DNA of 64,000 nucleotides from Desulfobacter sp. (GCA_028768545.1 CP054838.1:1667501-1731500), one strand, 5' to 3'; shown: positions 26,165 to 35,612, counted from the first letter of the stretch. The notes: generated from the letters alone by a model not told the origin. Translations and numbers: made by a program.

Positions 26165-26755
26165 TTAATAGGTAAAATTAATTACATACCAGTCTGTTTC
26201 AAAATCCCAGAAAGAGACAAAAAAGAAGACATAGTGAAGGGAGAGGGGCAGGGTGACCTTTTCCAGTTCCGCCTTGATTCGGATTTGATATTTATCTGCC
26301 TTGACCAGCTGGCCTAATGGGATGACCTTGAGATTGTCCACTTCAGTCATCCAGGCCTTTGCCTCGTCAAAGGATTTGGTCATCAAAGGGGTCTCTTCTT
26401 TCCAGGGGCGAAAGACCGTGTATTCTTCTTTCAGGGAGTTGTATTTTATGGTGGATTTGATTTTTAGATCTGCAATTTTTTTATCAAACAGGTTGCCTGC
26501 GGTTTTATACAAGGTCAGATAAAAAGTAAAGGTGGTGGGAATTCCGTTTTGAACCGCCTGGATGGTTTTTGTTTTAAAGGCATTTTTTACCTTAAAATAG
26601 GCGATCAGATCATCCCGGGTGTTGGCCAGTTTGATCCCGGACAGCACGGCGTTTATATCTGCAAAAATATTTCCCGGCACCAGCAGATTAAAGCAGATTA
26701 CGGAAAACAGCAGAATATAGTATTTTTTTAAAGCACCCTTTGGTTTCATTGTCAC
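26165..26755 (-). CDS. DUF4390 family protein
   Basis: 196 residues, with an N-terminal signal or anchor (KYYILLFSVICFNLLVPGNIFA) and a beta-rich exported domain. DUF4390 genes typically lie directly upstream of an NtrY-type kinase, as here, and have no settled function; a role in the periplasmic input to NtrY is a fair guess. Ten bases after lpxC. Confidence 0.8.
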   Translation of the reverse strand: MTMKPKGALKKYYILLFSVICFNLLVPGNIFADINAVLSGIKLANTRDDLIAYFKVKNAFKTKTIQAVQNGIPTTFTFYLTLYKTAGNLFDKKIADLKIKSTIKYNSLKEEYTVFRPWKEETPLMTKSFDEAKAWMTEVDNLKVIPLGQLVKADKYQIRIKAELEKVTLPLSLHYVFFFVSFWDFETDWYVINFTY

Positions 26756-26764
26756 TGTATCAGC

Positions 26765-27634
26765 TTAGCGTTTTGCCGGTCCGGTTTCCCAGGCCTCTTT
26801 TTTATCCAGAAACTTTTTGATGAACAAATGGTTCAGGGTGTGTCCGGACTTGTGGGTGATGATATGACCCTGAATGGGCATGCCCAGCAGGGAAAAATCC
26901 CCAAGACTGTCCAAAAGTTTGTGCCGGACAAACTCATCTTCATAGTTTAACCCGCCCTTGTTTAAGATTTTATCATTATCGATCACAATGGCATTGTCAA
27001 GGCTTCCGCCCTTGCCCAGGCTGAATTTTTTTAAGAGCTCAAGGTCTTTTATAAACCCAAAGGTCCTGGCGTGGCTGATTTCTTTTTCAAAATTATTCTT
27101 GGACCGGTCATAGGTCAGCCTCTGTTTTCCGATAAGGGGATGATCAAAATCAATGGAACAGGAAATTTTAAAACAGGGCTCGGGCAGCACCCGGACAAAT
27201 TTGTCTCCCTCTGTGACTTGAATGGGTGCTTTTACAATGATAAAATGTTTGGGCAGGTTCTGCTCCACGACGCCTGCAGCGGACAGGGCCCGGGTGAATT
27301 CTTTGGCAGACCCGTCCATGATGGGCATTTCATAGTCATCCACCTCAACCAGAGCATTGTCTATGCCCAGGCCTGCAAAACTGGCCATAAGGTGTTCAAT
27401 GGTGGATACAATGGCCCCGTTGGTTCCTAAAACAGTTGCCAGACTGGTATCGACCACCAGTTTAAACAGGGCCGGGATATCCTGGGTTCCGGGCAGGTCC
27501 ACCCGCCTGAATTTTATGCCGTGGTTTTCCTGGGCCGGCCGGATGGTCAGGTTGGTTTTTTTTCCGGAGTGGACCCCTGTGCCGGACAGGGCTACATTCC
27601 TTGCTATGGTGCGTTGGTTATGAAAATTAGTCAT
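26765..27634 (-). CDS. lpxC: UDP-3-O-acyl-N-acetylglucosamine deacetylase
   Basis: 289 residues. First committed step of lipid A synthesis, a cytoplasmic zinc enzyme. Zinc ligands are visible in STIEHLMAS (first His) and HKLLDSLGD (second His and Asp), and the basic residue lies in HKSGHTLNHLF. Slightly shorter at the C terminus than the usual 300-305 residues. Divergent from comM. Confidence 0.95.
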   Translation of the reverse strand: MTNFHNQRTIARNVALSGTGVHSGKKTNLTIRPAQENHGIKFRRVDLPGTQDIPALFKLVVDTSLATVLGTNGAIVSTIEHLMASFAGLGIDNALVEVDDYEMPIMDGSAKEFTRALSAAGVVEQNLPKHFIIVKAPIQVTEGDKFVRVLPEPCFKISCSIDFDHPLIGKQRLTYDRSKNNFEKEISHARTFGFIKDLELLKKFSLGKGGSLDNAIVIDNDKILNKGGLNYEDEFVRHKLLDSLGDFSLLGMPIQGHIITHKSGHTLNHLFIKKFLDKKEAWETGPAKR

Positions 27635-27819
27635 ATTTGATTTGTTTCACAGATATTTGTTCAAAAATTGTGCTATATATATCTGATTTTAATATACAAA
27701 GCAAAACAATTGAGAAAATTCTTTGGTTTGGAATTGATTTTTGTTAAATAAGAGGAATTTTATTCTCTAAAAATTTCTTTCTGGTAAGGCATAAACCCGT
27801 TTATTGGGTTAGGTGAAAC

Positions 27820-28842
27820 ATGATTGCAAAAATGCATTCTTGTGCAGTTCAGGGCATTGACGCCATTGTGGTGGATGTGGAGGTGGATATTTCCCTGGGG
27901 CTTCTGGTTTTCAACATGGTGGGGCTTGCAGAGGCGTCGGTCCGGGAGAGTAAAGAACGGGTAAGATCCGCCATCCAGAATGCCGGATACACCTTTCCCA
28001 TGGATCGGGTCGTGGTGAACCTGGCCCCTGCGGATATCAAAAAAGAGGGAACCGGCCTGGATCTTCCCGTGGCCCTGGGCATCCTCGGTGCGTCAGGCCT
28101 GTTTTCAGGCGAGGAGAGTCTTGGCTGGTTGGTGGCAGGCGAACTTTCCTTGGACGGCAGGGTGAAGCCGGTGACAGCAGCCCTTCCCTTTGCTCTGGCC
28201 GCCAGGGACAATGGGTACAAGGGGATTATCCTGCCCAGGGAAAATGGGGCTGAAGTCTCTCTGGTCAAAGATATTGAGGTCCTTGGTGTCTCCCATCTTT
28301 CCCAGGTGGTTGATTTTTTATCCCAGAAATCCAAAATTCCTGTGATGGCGCCTGATCTTGAGACATTTATTTCAAGCCGCCCAGATGATTTCGAGGTGGA
28401 TTTTTCCCGAGTCCGGGGTCAGGACCATGTGAAACGCGCCTTGGAAGTGGCGGCTGCCGGCAGCCATCATATACTGATGAGCGGTCCGCCGGGCAGCGGC
28501 AAGAGCATGATGGCCAAAGGGCTTGCCTCTATTCTTCCTGAGCCTGACTTTGACGAGGCCATGGAAATTGCCCGGATTTATTCCATCATGGGAAAAAACA
28601 AAGCGCCTGGGCAGCCCATGGGCGCCCGGCCCTTCAGGGCACCTCATCATTCCATTTCAGATGCCGGCCTTGTGGGTGGGGGATCCTCCCCCATGCCCGG
28701 TGAGATCAGTCTTGCCCACAACGGGGTGTTGTTTCTGGATGAACTGCCTGAATTTAAACGGCACGTGCTCGAGGTGCTCCGCCAGCCCCTGGAGCAGGGC
28801 CGGATAACCCTGGCCAGGGCCAGGACCAGTGCCACCTATCCC
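27820..28842 (+). pseudogene. comM: ComM/YifB AAA+ protein, N-terminal two thirds (disrupted)
   Basis: ComM is a hexameric helicase that promotes branch migration in natural transformation. This part contains the Lon-protease-like N-terminal domain ([21 protein letters not shown]), Walker [10 protein letters not shown] near residue 225, Walker [10 protein letters not shown] near 305 and the start of the sensor region, ending at TSATYP. The reading frame then enters IS256 copy 2 and stops at 28875. The gene resumes at 34037; roughly ten residues (the ARF...AAMNP segment of the family) are missing between the two parts, so this is not a clean insertion. comM is a known insertion hot spot, for example for AbaR islands in Acinetobacter. 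Confidence 0.93.
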
Positions 28843-30291
28843 GAGGGCGTTCAAAATTCTGTGTCAGTTGAATGAAAGCTGATATACTCAGCTAAATAAG
28901 GAGAACTGACATGACCGAAGAAAACACCGAATTTGATTTTCAAAAAGCCCTTAAAGGCATCCAGGAAGGTAAACCCTTCACAGGTAAGGGCGGCGTCCTT
29001 ACATCATTAATCAAAAATCTTGCTGAAGCTGCTCTTGAAGGAGAGTTGGAGTCCCATCTCGGGCAGGAAGTTTCTGCCAACCGCCGTAATGGAAAAAGCA
29101 AAAAGACCATTAAATCCCTGGATGATAAATTTGAGCTAAAAACCCCGCGTGACAGGGCCGGAACCTTCTCTCCACAGATCGTCAAAAAACATCAGACAAC
29201 GCTCAGCGATGAAATTGAAAGAAAGATAATAGCCCTTTACGGCCTGGGCATGAGTTATAATGATATGGCTTCCCATTTACAGGAAATCTATGGACTTGAG
29301 ATTTCAAATGCCACTCTGAGCACCATTACCGATAAAATCATCCATACCGTCAAAGAATGGCAGGCCAGGCCGTTGGAAAATGTGTACCCAATCGTATGGC
29401 TTGATGCCATACATTATAAAGTACGAGAAAACGGAAAGGTCGGCAGCAAGGCCGTTTACACAATTCTTGGGGTGAATATCGAGGGCCGCAAAGAGGTTCT
29501 TGGGCTGTACATATCCGAGAATGAGGGTGCGAACTTCTGGCTGCAGGTGTTAACAGACCTTTCAAACCGAGGGGTAAAAGATATCCTGATTGCCTGTGTT
29601 GATGGTCTAAAAGGTTTTCCCGAGGCCATTGAGACCATATTCCCGGACACAGAAGTTCAACTCTGCGTAGTCCACCAGATCCGAAATTCATTGAAATACG
29701 TTGGTTCCAAAAATAAAAAGGAATTTATGGCAGATCTAAAACGTGTTTATAAAGCGGTCAATAAGGATCTGGCCGAAGAAGAACTGGATATCTTGGAAAA
29801 TAAATGGAATGACAAATACCCGATTGTGATAAAATCCTGGCGGAACAACTGGGAACGCCTCAGTCATTTCTTTAAATATCCAGAAGAGATTCGACGGATA
29901 ATATACACCACAAATACCATTGAGGCTGTGCATCGACAGTTTCGAAAACTGACCAAAACAAAGGGATCATTCCCGAACCAGGACAGCCTGTTAAAGCTGC
30001 TTTACATGGGGATCCAGAACGCCAGTAAAAAATGGACAATACCGATTCAAAATTGGTCACTGACAATTTCCCAGTTGGCAATTTTCTTTGAAGGCCGGCT
30101 GGATAAAGAGCTGGGAATTTGATGGATTTATTTACAGATGGAAAAGATGGTTCCAGGAACTCCACTCCAGCAAAAGTCAACTCCTCCGACGTGGCTGATT
30201 GAAGGCCCATTCTCGGACCTGACTTTTACTTCCGCTGGCGCTGAGGCAGATCCGGGAACCGAAACCGTGACACAGAATTCTGAACATTCCC
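28843..30291 (+). mobile_element. IS256-family insertion sequence, copy 2 (1449 bp)
   Basis: Same ends as copy 1, but two bases (AG) are missing just after the transposase stop. Flanks CCTATCCC (left, comM) and AATATCAT (right) do not match, so there is no target duplication: a rearrangement occurred after or during insertion. Confidence 0.92.
28911..30122 (+). CDS. IS256-family transposase (copy 2)
   Basis: 403 residues, full length, nearly identical to copy 1; differs by DDKFEL for DGKFEL, GSKAV for ASKAV and TIPIQN for TMPIQN. Catalytic segments are intact, so it may be active. Confidence 0.95.
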   Translation: MTEENTEFDFQKALKGIQEGKPFTGKGGVLTSLIKNLAEAALEGELESHLGQEVSANRRNGKSKKTIKSLDDKFELKTPRDRAGTFSPQIVKKHQTTLSDEIERKIIALYGLGMSYNDMASHLQEIYGLEISNATLSTITDKIIHTVKEWQARPLENVYPIVWLDAIHYKVRENGKVGSKAVYTILGVNIEGRKEVLGLYISENEGANFWLQVLTDLSNRGVKDILIACVDGLKGFPEAIETIFPDTEVQLCVVHQIRNSLKYVGSKNKKEFMADLKRVYKAVNKDLAEEELDILENKWNDKYPIVIKSWRNNWERLSHFFKYPEEIRRIIYTTNTIEAVHRQFRKLTKTKGSFPNQDSLLKLLYMGIQNASKKWTIPIQNWSLTISQLAIFFEGRLDKELGI

Positions 30292-30581
30292 AATATCATA
30301 AGCCATTTCATCGATGTAAAGGTGTTTCCCTAGACGTGGTGTGGTCAGAAATAATTAATTATTTAAGCAAACCAAATCGATGTGTAATCATATGTTATGA
30401 TGTGAATGGTTATGGGCACTGCTCAGTTGTGAAGAAGGCCTCCCCAAAATGTCTCTTTCTCTTCGATTCAAATGGTGGTCAACTGATCAGAAAATCACAG
30501 TCAACCACCCCTGAATATCATGGTAGCCGATCTTGCTGCCATTACCCCTACCACACTGTCTTTCTTTCACTGGACGATTGA
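30292..30581 (+). pseudogene. C-terminal fragment of a papain-fold (C39-like) protein
   Basis: The frame runs on from the IS tail into non-IS residues: VIICYDVNGYGHCSVVKKAS then CLFLFDSNGGQLI. GHxxVV ... FDSNGG has the His and Asp/Asn spacing of papain-fold peptidases such as C39-like or bacteriocin-processing domains. The N-terminal half with the nucleophile Cys is absent, apparently lost when copy 2 was placed here. No intact copy is in the window. Confidence 0.5.
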
Positions 30582-30657
30582 TCATTTGTGATTTGTGGGC
30601 AAAAAATCCTACTTGATCTGGCAAGGGAGGTCAGGCAATCTCCAAGATTCCTGATTT

Positions 30658-31299
30658 TTACCCCTGAAATTTGGACATTGAGCCGTGTCCAAATACGAAA
30701 GGGATAACTGATCCTACGATTAAGAGTGCCATTATGATATTAAAAGTCTGCACTAACTTTTCATTTTGGATAAATTTCCTCAACACTACGCCACCCAATG
30801 CCCATGAATTGGTTGAAAGAATTGCACACAAGAAATATATGCATGAAATAACCACAACCTGAATAGTTGCGATTTGATGGTCTGTAATAAAAGCAGATGT
30901 TGATGTTATCGCTGCTATCCATGCTTTTGGATTCACCCACTGAAATAATGCGGCTTGTAGGAAAGTGAATGGTCGATCCTTGATATTCGCCGGGTCAAGC
31001 GAACCCTTTGTATTGGCTATATGCCAAGCCATCCATACTAAATATGATATTCCAACGATTTTTAAAGCCGAATATATAACTGGATAACTTTCAAATAGCT
31101 TTCCGATACCCATTCCAACACAGATAACCATTACAGGAAATCCAAAAGTAATCCCTAAAGCATGAGGTATCGTCCGTTTGTAGCCAAAGGTAAGTCCTGA
31201 GGACAATAGCATGGCATTGTTTGGGCCAGGGGTCATAGTCATGGCTAAGCCAAATGAGGCAATCGATAGCATCATTGTCGCTGTATAAAACTCGGTCAT
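30658..31299 (-). CDS. LysE/RhtB family amino-acid exporter
   Basis: 213 residues, about six transmembrane helices. The N-terminal MTPGPNNAMLLSSGLTFGYK is the LysE/RhtB signature and FQWVNPKAWIAAIT is the second conserved block. Exports amino acids or related small metabolites; substrate not predictable. Accessory gene inside the disrupted comM, 46 bases from the end of IS256 copy 3, which could supply an outward promoter in its direction. Confidence 0.85.
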   Translation of the reverse strand: MTEFYTATMMLSIASFGLAMTMTPGPNNAMLLSSGLTFGYKRTIPHALGITFGFPVMVICVGMGIGKLFESYPVIYSALKIVGISYLVWMAWHIANTKGSLDPANIKDRPFTFLQAALFQWVNPKAWIAAITSTSAFITDHQIATIQVVVISCIYFLCAILSTNSWALGGVVLRKFIQNEKLVQTFNIIMALLIVGSVIPFVFGHGSMSKFQG

Positions 31300-31345
31300 A
31301 TTTATCCTAAATCCCCTTATTTTTCAGAACAGGATCATTGCTGTT

Positions 31346-32796
31346 GGGAATGTTCAGAATTTTGTGTCACGGTTTCGGTTCTCGGATCTGCCTCAGCGCC
31401 AGCGGAAGTAAAAGTCAGGTCCGAGAATGGGCCTTCAATCAGCCACGTCGGAGGAGTTGACTTTTGCTGGAGTGGAGTTCCTGGAACCATCTTTTCCATC
31501 TGTAAATAAATCCCTATCAAATTCCCAGCTCTTTATCCAGCCGGCCTTCAAAGAAAATTGCCAACTGGGAAATTGTCAGTGACCAATTTTGAATCGGCAT
31601 TGTCCATTTTTTACTGGCGTTCTGGATCCCCATGTAAAGCAGCTTTAACAGGCTGTCCTGGTTCGGGAATGATCCCTTTGTTTTGGTCAGTTTTCGAAAC
31701 TGTCGATGCACAGCCTCAATGGTATTTGTGGTGTATATTATCCGTCGAATCTCTTCTGGATATTTAAAGAAATGACTGAGGCGTTCCCAGTTGTTCCGCC
31801 AGGATTTTATCACAATCGGGTATTTGTCATTCCATTTATTTTCCAAGATATCCAGTTCTTCTTCGGCCAGATCCTTATTGACCGCTTTATAAACACGTTT
31901 TAGATCTGCCATAAATTCCTTTTTATTTTTGGAACCAACGTATTTCAATGAATTTCGGATCTGGTGGACTACGCAGAGTTGAACTTCTGTGTCCGGGAAT
32001 ATGGTCTCAATGGCCTCGGGAAAACCTTTTAGACCATCAACACAGGCAATCAGGATATCTTTTACCCCTCGGTTTGAAAGGTCTGTTAACACCTGCAGCC
32101 AGAAGTTCGCACCCTCATTCTCGGATATGTACAGCCCAAGAACCTCTTTGCGGCCCTCGATATTCACCCCAAGAATTGTGTAAACGGCCTTGCTGCCGAC
32201 CTTTCCGTTTTCTCGTACTTTATAATGTATGGCATCAAGCCATACGATTGGGTACACATTTTCCAACGGCCTGGCCTGCCATTCTTTGACGGTATGGATG
32301 ATTTTATCGGTAATGGTGCTCAGAGTGGCATTTGAAATCTCAAGTCCATAGATTTCCTGTAAATGGGAAGCCATATCATTATAACTCATGCCCAGGCCGT
32401 AAAGGGCTATTATCTTTCTTTCAATTTCATCGCTGAGCGTTGTCTGATGTTTTTTGACGATCTGTGGAGAGAAGGTTCCGGCCCTGTCACGCGGGGTTTT
32501 TAGCTCAAATTTATCATCCAGGGATTTAATGGTCTTTTTGCTTTTTCCATTACGGCGGTTGGCAGAAACTTCCTGCCCGAGATGGGACTCCAACTCTCCT
32601 TCAAGAGCAGCTTCAGCAAGATTTTTGATTAATGATGTAAGGACGCCGCCCTTACCTGTGAAGGGTTTACCTTCCTGGATGCCTTTAAGGGCTTTTTGAA
32701 AATCAAATTCGGTGTTTTCTTCGGTCATGTCAGTTCTCCTTATTTAGCTGAGTATATCAGCTTTCATTCAACTGACACAGAATTTTGAACGCCCTC
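31346..32796 (-). mobile_element. IS256-family insertion sequence, copy 3 (inverted, 1451 bp)
   Basis: Complete element in the opposite orientation to copies 1, 2, 4 and 5. Left flank TTGCTGTT and right flank CAGAAGTT differ, so no target duplication. The right flank is the interior of copy 4, which lacks its first half: this looks like an adjacent deletion caused by intramolecular transposition. Confidence 0.92.
31517..32728 (-). CDS. IS256-family transposase (copy 3)
   Basis: 403 residues, intact, closest to copy 2 (shares DDKFEL and GSKAV) but with TMPIQN. Same ribosome site AAGGAGAACTGAC before the ATG. Confidence 0.95.
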   Translation of the reverse strand: MTEENTEFDFQKALKGIQEGKPFTGKGGVLTSLIKNLAEAALEGELESHLGQEVSANRRNGKSKKTIKSLDDKFELKTPRDRAGTFSPQIVKKHQTTLSDEIERKIIALYGLGMSYNDMASHLQEIYGLEISNATLSTITDKIIHTVKEWQARPLENVYPIVWLDAIHYKVRENGKVGSKAVYTILGVNIEGRKEVLGLYISENEGANFWLQVLTDLSNRGVKDILIACVDGLKGFPEAIETIFPDTEVQLCVVHQIRNSLKYVGSKNKKEFMADLKRVYKAVNKDLAEEELDILENKWNDKYPIVIKSWRNNWERLSHFFKYPEEIRRIIYTTNTIEAVHRQFRKLTKTKGSFPNQDSLLKLLYMGIQNASKKWTMPIQNWSLTISQLAIFFEGRLDKELGI

Positions 32797-33440
32797 CAGA
32801 AGTTCAACTCTGCGTAGTCCACCAGATCCGAAATTCATTGAAATACGTTGGTTCCAAAAATAAAAAGGAATTTATGGCAGATCTAAAACGTGTTTATAAA
32901 GCGGTCAATAAGGATCTGGCCGAAGAAGAACTGGATATCTTGGAAAATAAATGGAATGACAAATACCCGATTGTGATAAAATCCTGGCGGAACAACTGGG
33001 AACGCCTCAGTCATTTCTTTAAATATCCAGAAGAGATTCGACGGATAATATACACCACAAATACCATTGAGGCTGTGCATCGACAGTTTCGAAAACTGAC
33101 CAAAACAAAGGGATCATTCCCGAACCAGGACAGCCTGTTAAAGCTGCTTTACATGGGGATCCAGAACGCCAGTAAAAAATGGACAATGCCGATTCAAAAT
33201 TGGTCACTGACAATTTCCCAGTTGGCAATTTTCTTTGAAGGCCGGCTGGATAAAGAGCTGGGAATTTGATAGGGATTTATTTACAGATGGAAAAGATGGT
33301 TCCAGGAACTCCACTCCAGCAAAAGTCAACTCCTCCGACGTGGCTGATTGAAGGCCCATTCTCGGACCTGACTTTTACTTCCGCTGGCGCTGAGGCAGAT
33401 CCGGGAACCGAAACCGTGACACAGAATTCTGAACATTCCC
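32797..33440 (+). mobile_element. IS256-family insertion sequence, copy 4 (5'-truncated)
   Basis: Only the right 644 bases remain, starting at the codons for EVQLCVVHQIR inside the transposase and running to a normal right end at 33440. The remaining frame (to 33269) lacks the first catalytic Asp region and is inactive. Its left portion was removed at the junction with copy 3. Confidence 0.92.
32838..33269 (+). pseudogene. Truncated IS256-family transposase (copy 4)
   Basis: The C-terminal 143 residues of the transposase, from KYVGSKNKKEF to the normal end KELGI, with an artificial start. Retains the late Glu-containing segment only. Confidence 0.9.
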
Positions 33441-33497
33441 TTTAAAAGTAGAACTCCGATTCAAAGAATGATTAGAAAGTATTCTTAAATTCTCAGC

Positions 33498-34010
33498 TTA
33501 CACTTCAAAGGAGGCAAACCAATCCATAAGTTTGGCCTTATTCTCAATTGATGGTTCTGATTCCGATAGTTCCCATCTTGCAACAGAGGTCGGGTCAACA
33601 CCAAGTTTTGATGCCAATTCTGTAATAGACAAAAAGTTCTGCATCCTGGTTGCTCTGAGTTGATCACCGAAAGTTTCCTGGGTTTGGGGATAAAATTTGT
33701 CGTTTTGAAAACAGAGCTCCCAGAATTCTTCTTCCGGTATAGAGCCGTTAACGTGAGGTCTCAGAAATTCAACAACCGATTTTAATAAATGTAATTGGGG
33801 GTGCTTTCTTCTATATTCCCAGTTGATAGCGGCATCCTCGGTAACGTTCAAAAGTTTAGCTAATTCTTTAATCTCCCAACCTAAGTCCATCCTGGTTTTT
33901 CTGATCAAATCACCTAAGCAAGTAACTTCAGTTGGATAATCAGGTCTATAAACACTGATTGGAATACTACGTGAAATCTGATACTTAGATTGATATGCAT
34001 TGGGCAGCAA
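33498..34010 (-). CDS. Protein with two XRE-type helix-turn-helix domains
   Basis: About 170 residues. Two Cro/CI-type domains: LGDLIRKTRMDLGWEIKELAKLLNV (about 32-85) and FGDQLRATRMQNFLSITELA (about 114-165). A duplicated-HTH regulator of this shape is unusual and is probably a regulator of a lost neighbouring gene. The called start is TTG right at the edge of the comM remnant, so the N terminus may have been truncated by the rearrangement that broke comM. Confidence 0.65.
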   Translation of the reverse strand: MLPNAYQSKYQISRSIPISVYRPDYPTEVTCLGDLIRKTRMDLGWEIKELAKLLNVTEDAAINWEYRRKHPQLHLLKSVVEFLRPHVNGSIPEEEFWELCFQNDKFYPQTQETFGDQLRATRMQNFLSITELASKLGVDPTSVARWELSESEPSIENKAKLMDWFASFEV

Positions 34011-34036
34011 AAAGTTGTTATTCTGTACTAAAGGGG

Positions 34037-34549
34037 TGTCCCTGCGGAAATTTGAGCAACCCGGACAGGCCCTGTATCTGCACGCCTGCCCAAATCAGGC
34101 AGTACAAAGCCAGGATTTCAGGACCGCTGATGGACCGGCTGGATATCCAGGTGGAAGTGCCCAGACTGTCATATGATGATCTGTCAGGTGCCTGTGAATC
34201 CGAGTCATCGGCCCAAATCCGGACCCGGGTAAAGCGGGCCAGAAAGATTCAGAACCAGCGGTTCAGCACATTGAGACAAAATGCCGCCAATCAGCCCCTT
34301 TGTTTTGCAAATGCCGGCATGAATCAGGATATGATATCAAATCATTGCAGACTTTCTACCCAATCCGGAAATACTTTGAAACAGGCCATGGAGACCCTAA
34401 AGCTTTCTGCCAGAGCCTATTCAAGCATTTTAAAATTGGCCCGGACCATTGCCGATCTGGCGGGTGAAGAAAAAATTAAAAGATCCCACATCCTTGAAGC
34501 AATTCAGTACAAGTCCTTTGACCGGGAGGATGAGGCGGGGGGATATTGA
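34037..34549 (+). pseudogene. comM: ComM/YifB C-terminal part
   Basis: From CPCGNLSNPDRPCICTPAQI (zinc-binding part of ComM) through RISGPLMDRLDIQVEVP and the C-terminal Mg-chelatase-like domain, ending SFDREDEAGGY. The original end was probably SFDREDEALP, as still encoded in the downstream repeat at 35360-35407. The last codons thus come from an inserted segment. Together with 27820-28842 this accounts for nearly all of comM. Confidence 0.92.
34499..34537 (+). repeat. 39-bp direct repeat, left copy (comM 3' end)
   Basis: Matches 35360-35398 at 38 of 39 positions; the two copies bracket the Fic-type gene. The left copy codes for comM residues AIQYKSFDREDEA in frame. The single difference makes an in-frame TAG in the right copy. 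The arrangement resembles attachment sites of an element integrated at a gene 3' end. Confidence 0.85.
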
Positions 34550-34628
34550 AGACTTGGGAATTATTGACAGAGAATAAAAAAAGTTTATACTGACATTCGT
34601 CAAAAATTTAATCATATGGATAGAATAC

Positions 34629-35321
34629 ATGGCTGTTTTAGACAAATATTGGAAAATGACACCCAACAAACGAATGGCAAAACACTTAGCCCTTCGTGAA
34701 CTCCCTTCCCTTGTTTATGAAGCTGTAAATCTTGAAGGCGTTGCAATGACACTGCCTGAAGTTCAGACCATCTTGGACGGTGTGACTGTGGGGGGGCATA
34801 AAATCAGCGACCAGAATATGGTTATAAACCAGGCAAATACTTGGGAGCGGGTATTTGATTTGATTGACGAAGATGGTTTTGATTTTGCAAAACCAGTCGT
34901 CCTTGAACTTCACGCGATTGCAGGTAAAAACGAAGCCTTTGAATGGGGAGTATTTCGTTCTGGTCATGTTTCAATAAGCGGGTCTGGATATGAACCACCT
35001 TCACCAGAGACTCTTGATCAAGTATGGTTGCAAACCGTATCTGAAATTGAGGGTCTTACAGAAGTCTATGACAGAGCTATTGCAGCATTTTTAAAAATGG
35101 CCCGGGCTCAATTTTTTTGGGATGTCAATAAAAGAATGGGTCGTTTTATGATGAACGGAATACTGCTCAAGGAGGGGTATCCTGTTATTAATGTCCCGGT
35201 AAAACGTCAACTTGAGTTCAATAACCTCATGTTAGAATTTTATGCTTCAAATGAGATGTCCGGTATGAATCATTTTTTACGTAGCTGTATCAATGAAAAG
35301 GTGATTGCAAATTTTAAGTAG
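34629..35321 (+). CDS. Fic-family protein lacking the catalytic His
   Basis: 230 residues. Fic proteins transfer AMP or other groups to Ser/Thr/Tyr hydroxyls with the motif HxFx[D/E]GNGRxxR. Here the matching segment at 161-172 reads QFFWDVNKRMGR: Gln replaces the catalytic His and Val replaces the first Gly, while F, D, N, R and the last R are kept. An NLEG segment near 34-37 recalls the inhibitory helix. It may be a non-AMPylating Fic fold or a subfamily with another chemistry. It is the only gene between the 39-bp repeats and is likely recently acquired. Confidence 0.75.
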   Translation: MAVLDKYWKMTPNKRMAKHLALRELPSLVYEAVNLEGVAMTLPEVQTILDGVTVGGHKISDQNMVINQANTWERVFDLIDEDGFDFAKPVVLELHAIAGKNEAFEWGVFRSGHVSISGSGYEPPSPETLDQVWLQTVSEIEGLTEVYDRAIAAFLKMARAQFFWDVNKRMGRFMMNGILLKEGYPVINVPVKRQLEFNNLMLEFYASNEMSGMNHFLRSCINEKVIANFK

Positions 35322-35359
35322 CAGTCCACAGATACTTGACACGTCCCCATTCAGGGACC

Positions 35360-35398
35360 GCAATTTAGTACAAGTCCTTTGACCGGGAGGATGAGGCG
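35360..35398 (+). repeat. 39-bp direct repeat, right copy
   Basis: Right partner of 34499-34537. It is followed by CTGCCCTGA, which restores the probable native comM ending (ALP, stop). Not translated in the present arrangement. Confidence 0.85.
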
Positions 35399-35437
35399 CT
35401 GCCCTGAATCGTTTGGATTCAAAAATCCTAAATTTAC

Positions 35438-35612
35438 CGCCTAATTTTATATTTGTTCTAATATGGGGATGTTCCGTGCTTTTCTGACCACCAGCAAGGT
35501 ACCATCTTGCGGCGTCAAACGAGCGACGAATGAGATGTATGCGTCATGCGCCCTATCTCGTATATTTCACAACGCGTTTTTGCCTTAGCTGCAAGGCACA
35601 GACCGAGAAGCC
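35438..35612 (+). repeat. Dispersed intergenic repeat, copy A (longest)
   Basis: First part (to about 35555) aligns with 42257-42377, sharing blocks such as AATTTTATATTT, GATGT.CCG and CAAGGT, then GGCG.CAA and GTGA/GAGCGAC. The later part (TATATTTCACAACGCGTTTT to GACCGAGAAG) aligns with 41417-41480. No ORF and no clear inverted ends. Confidence 0.55.
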
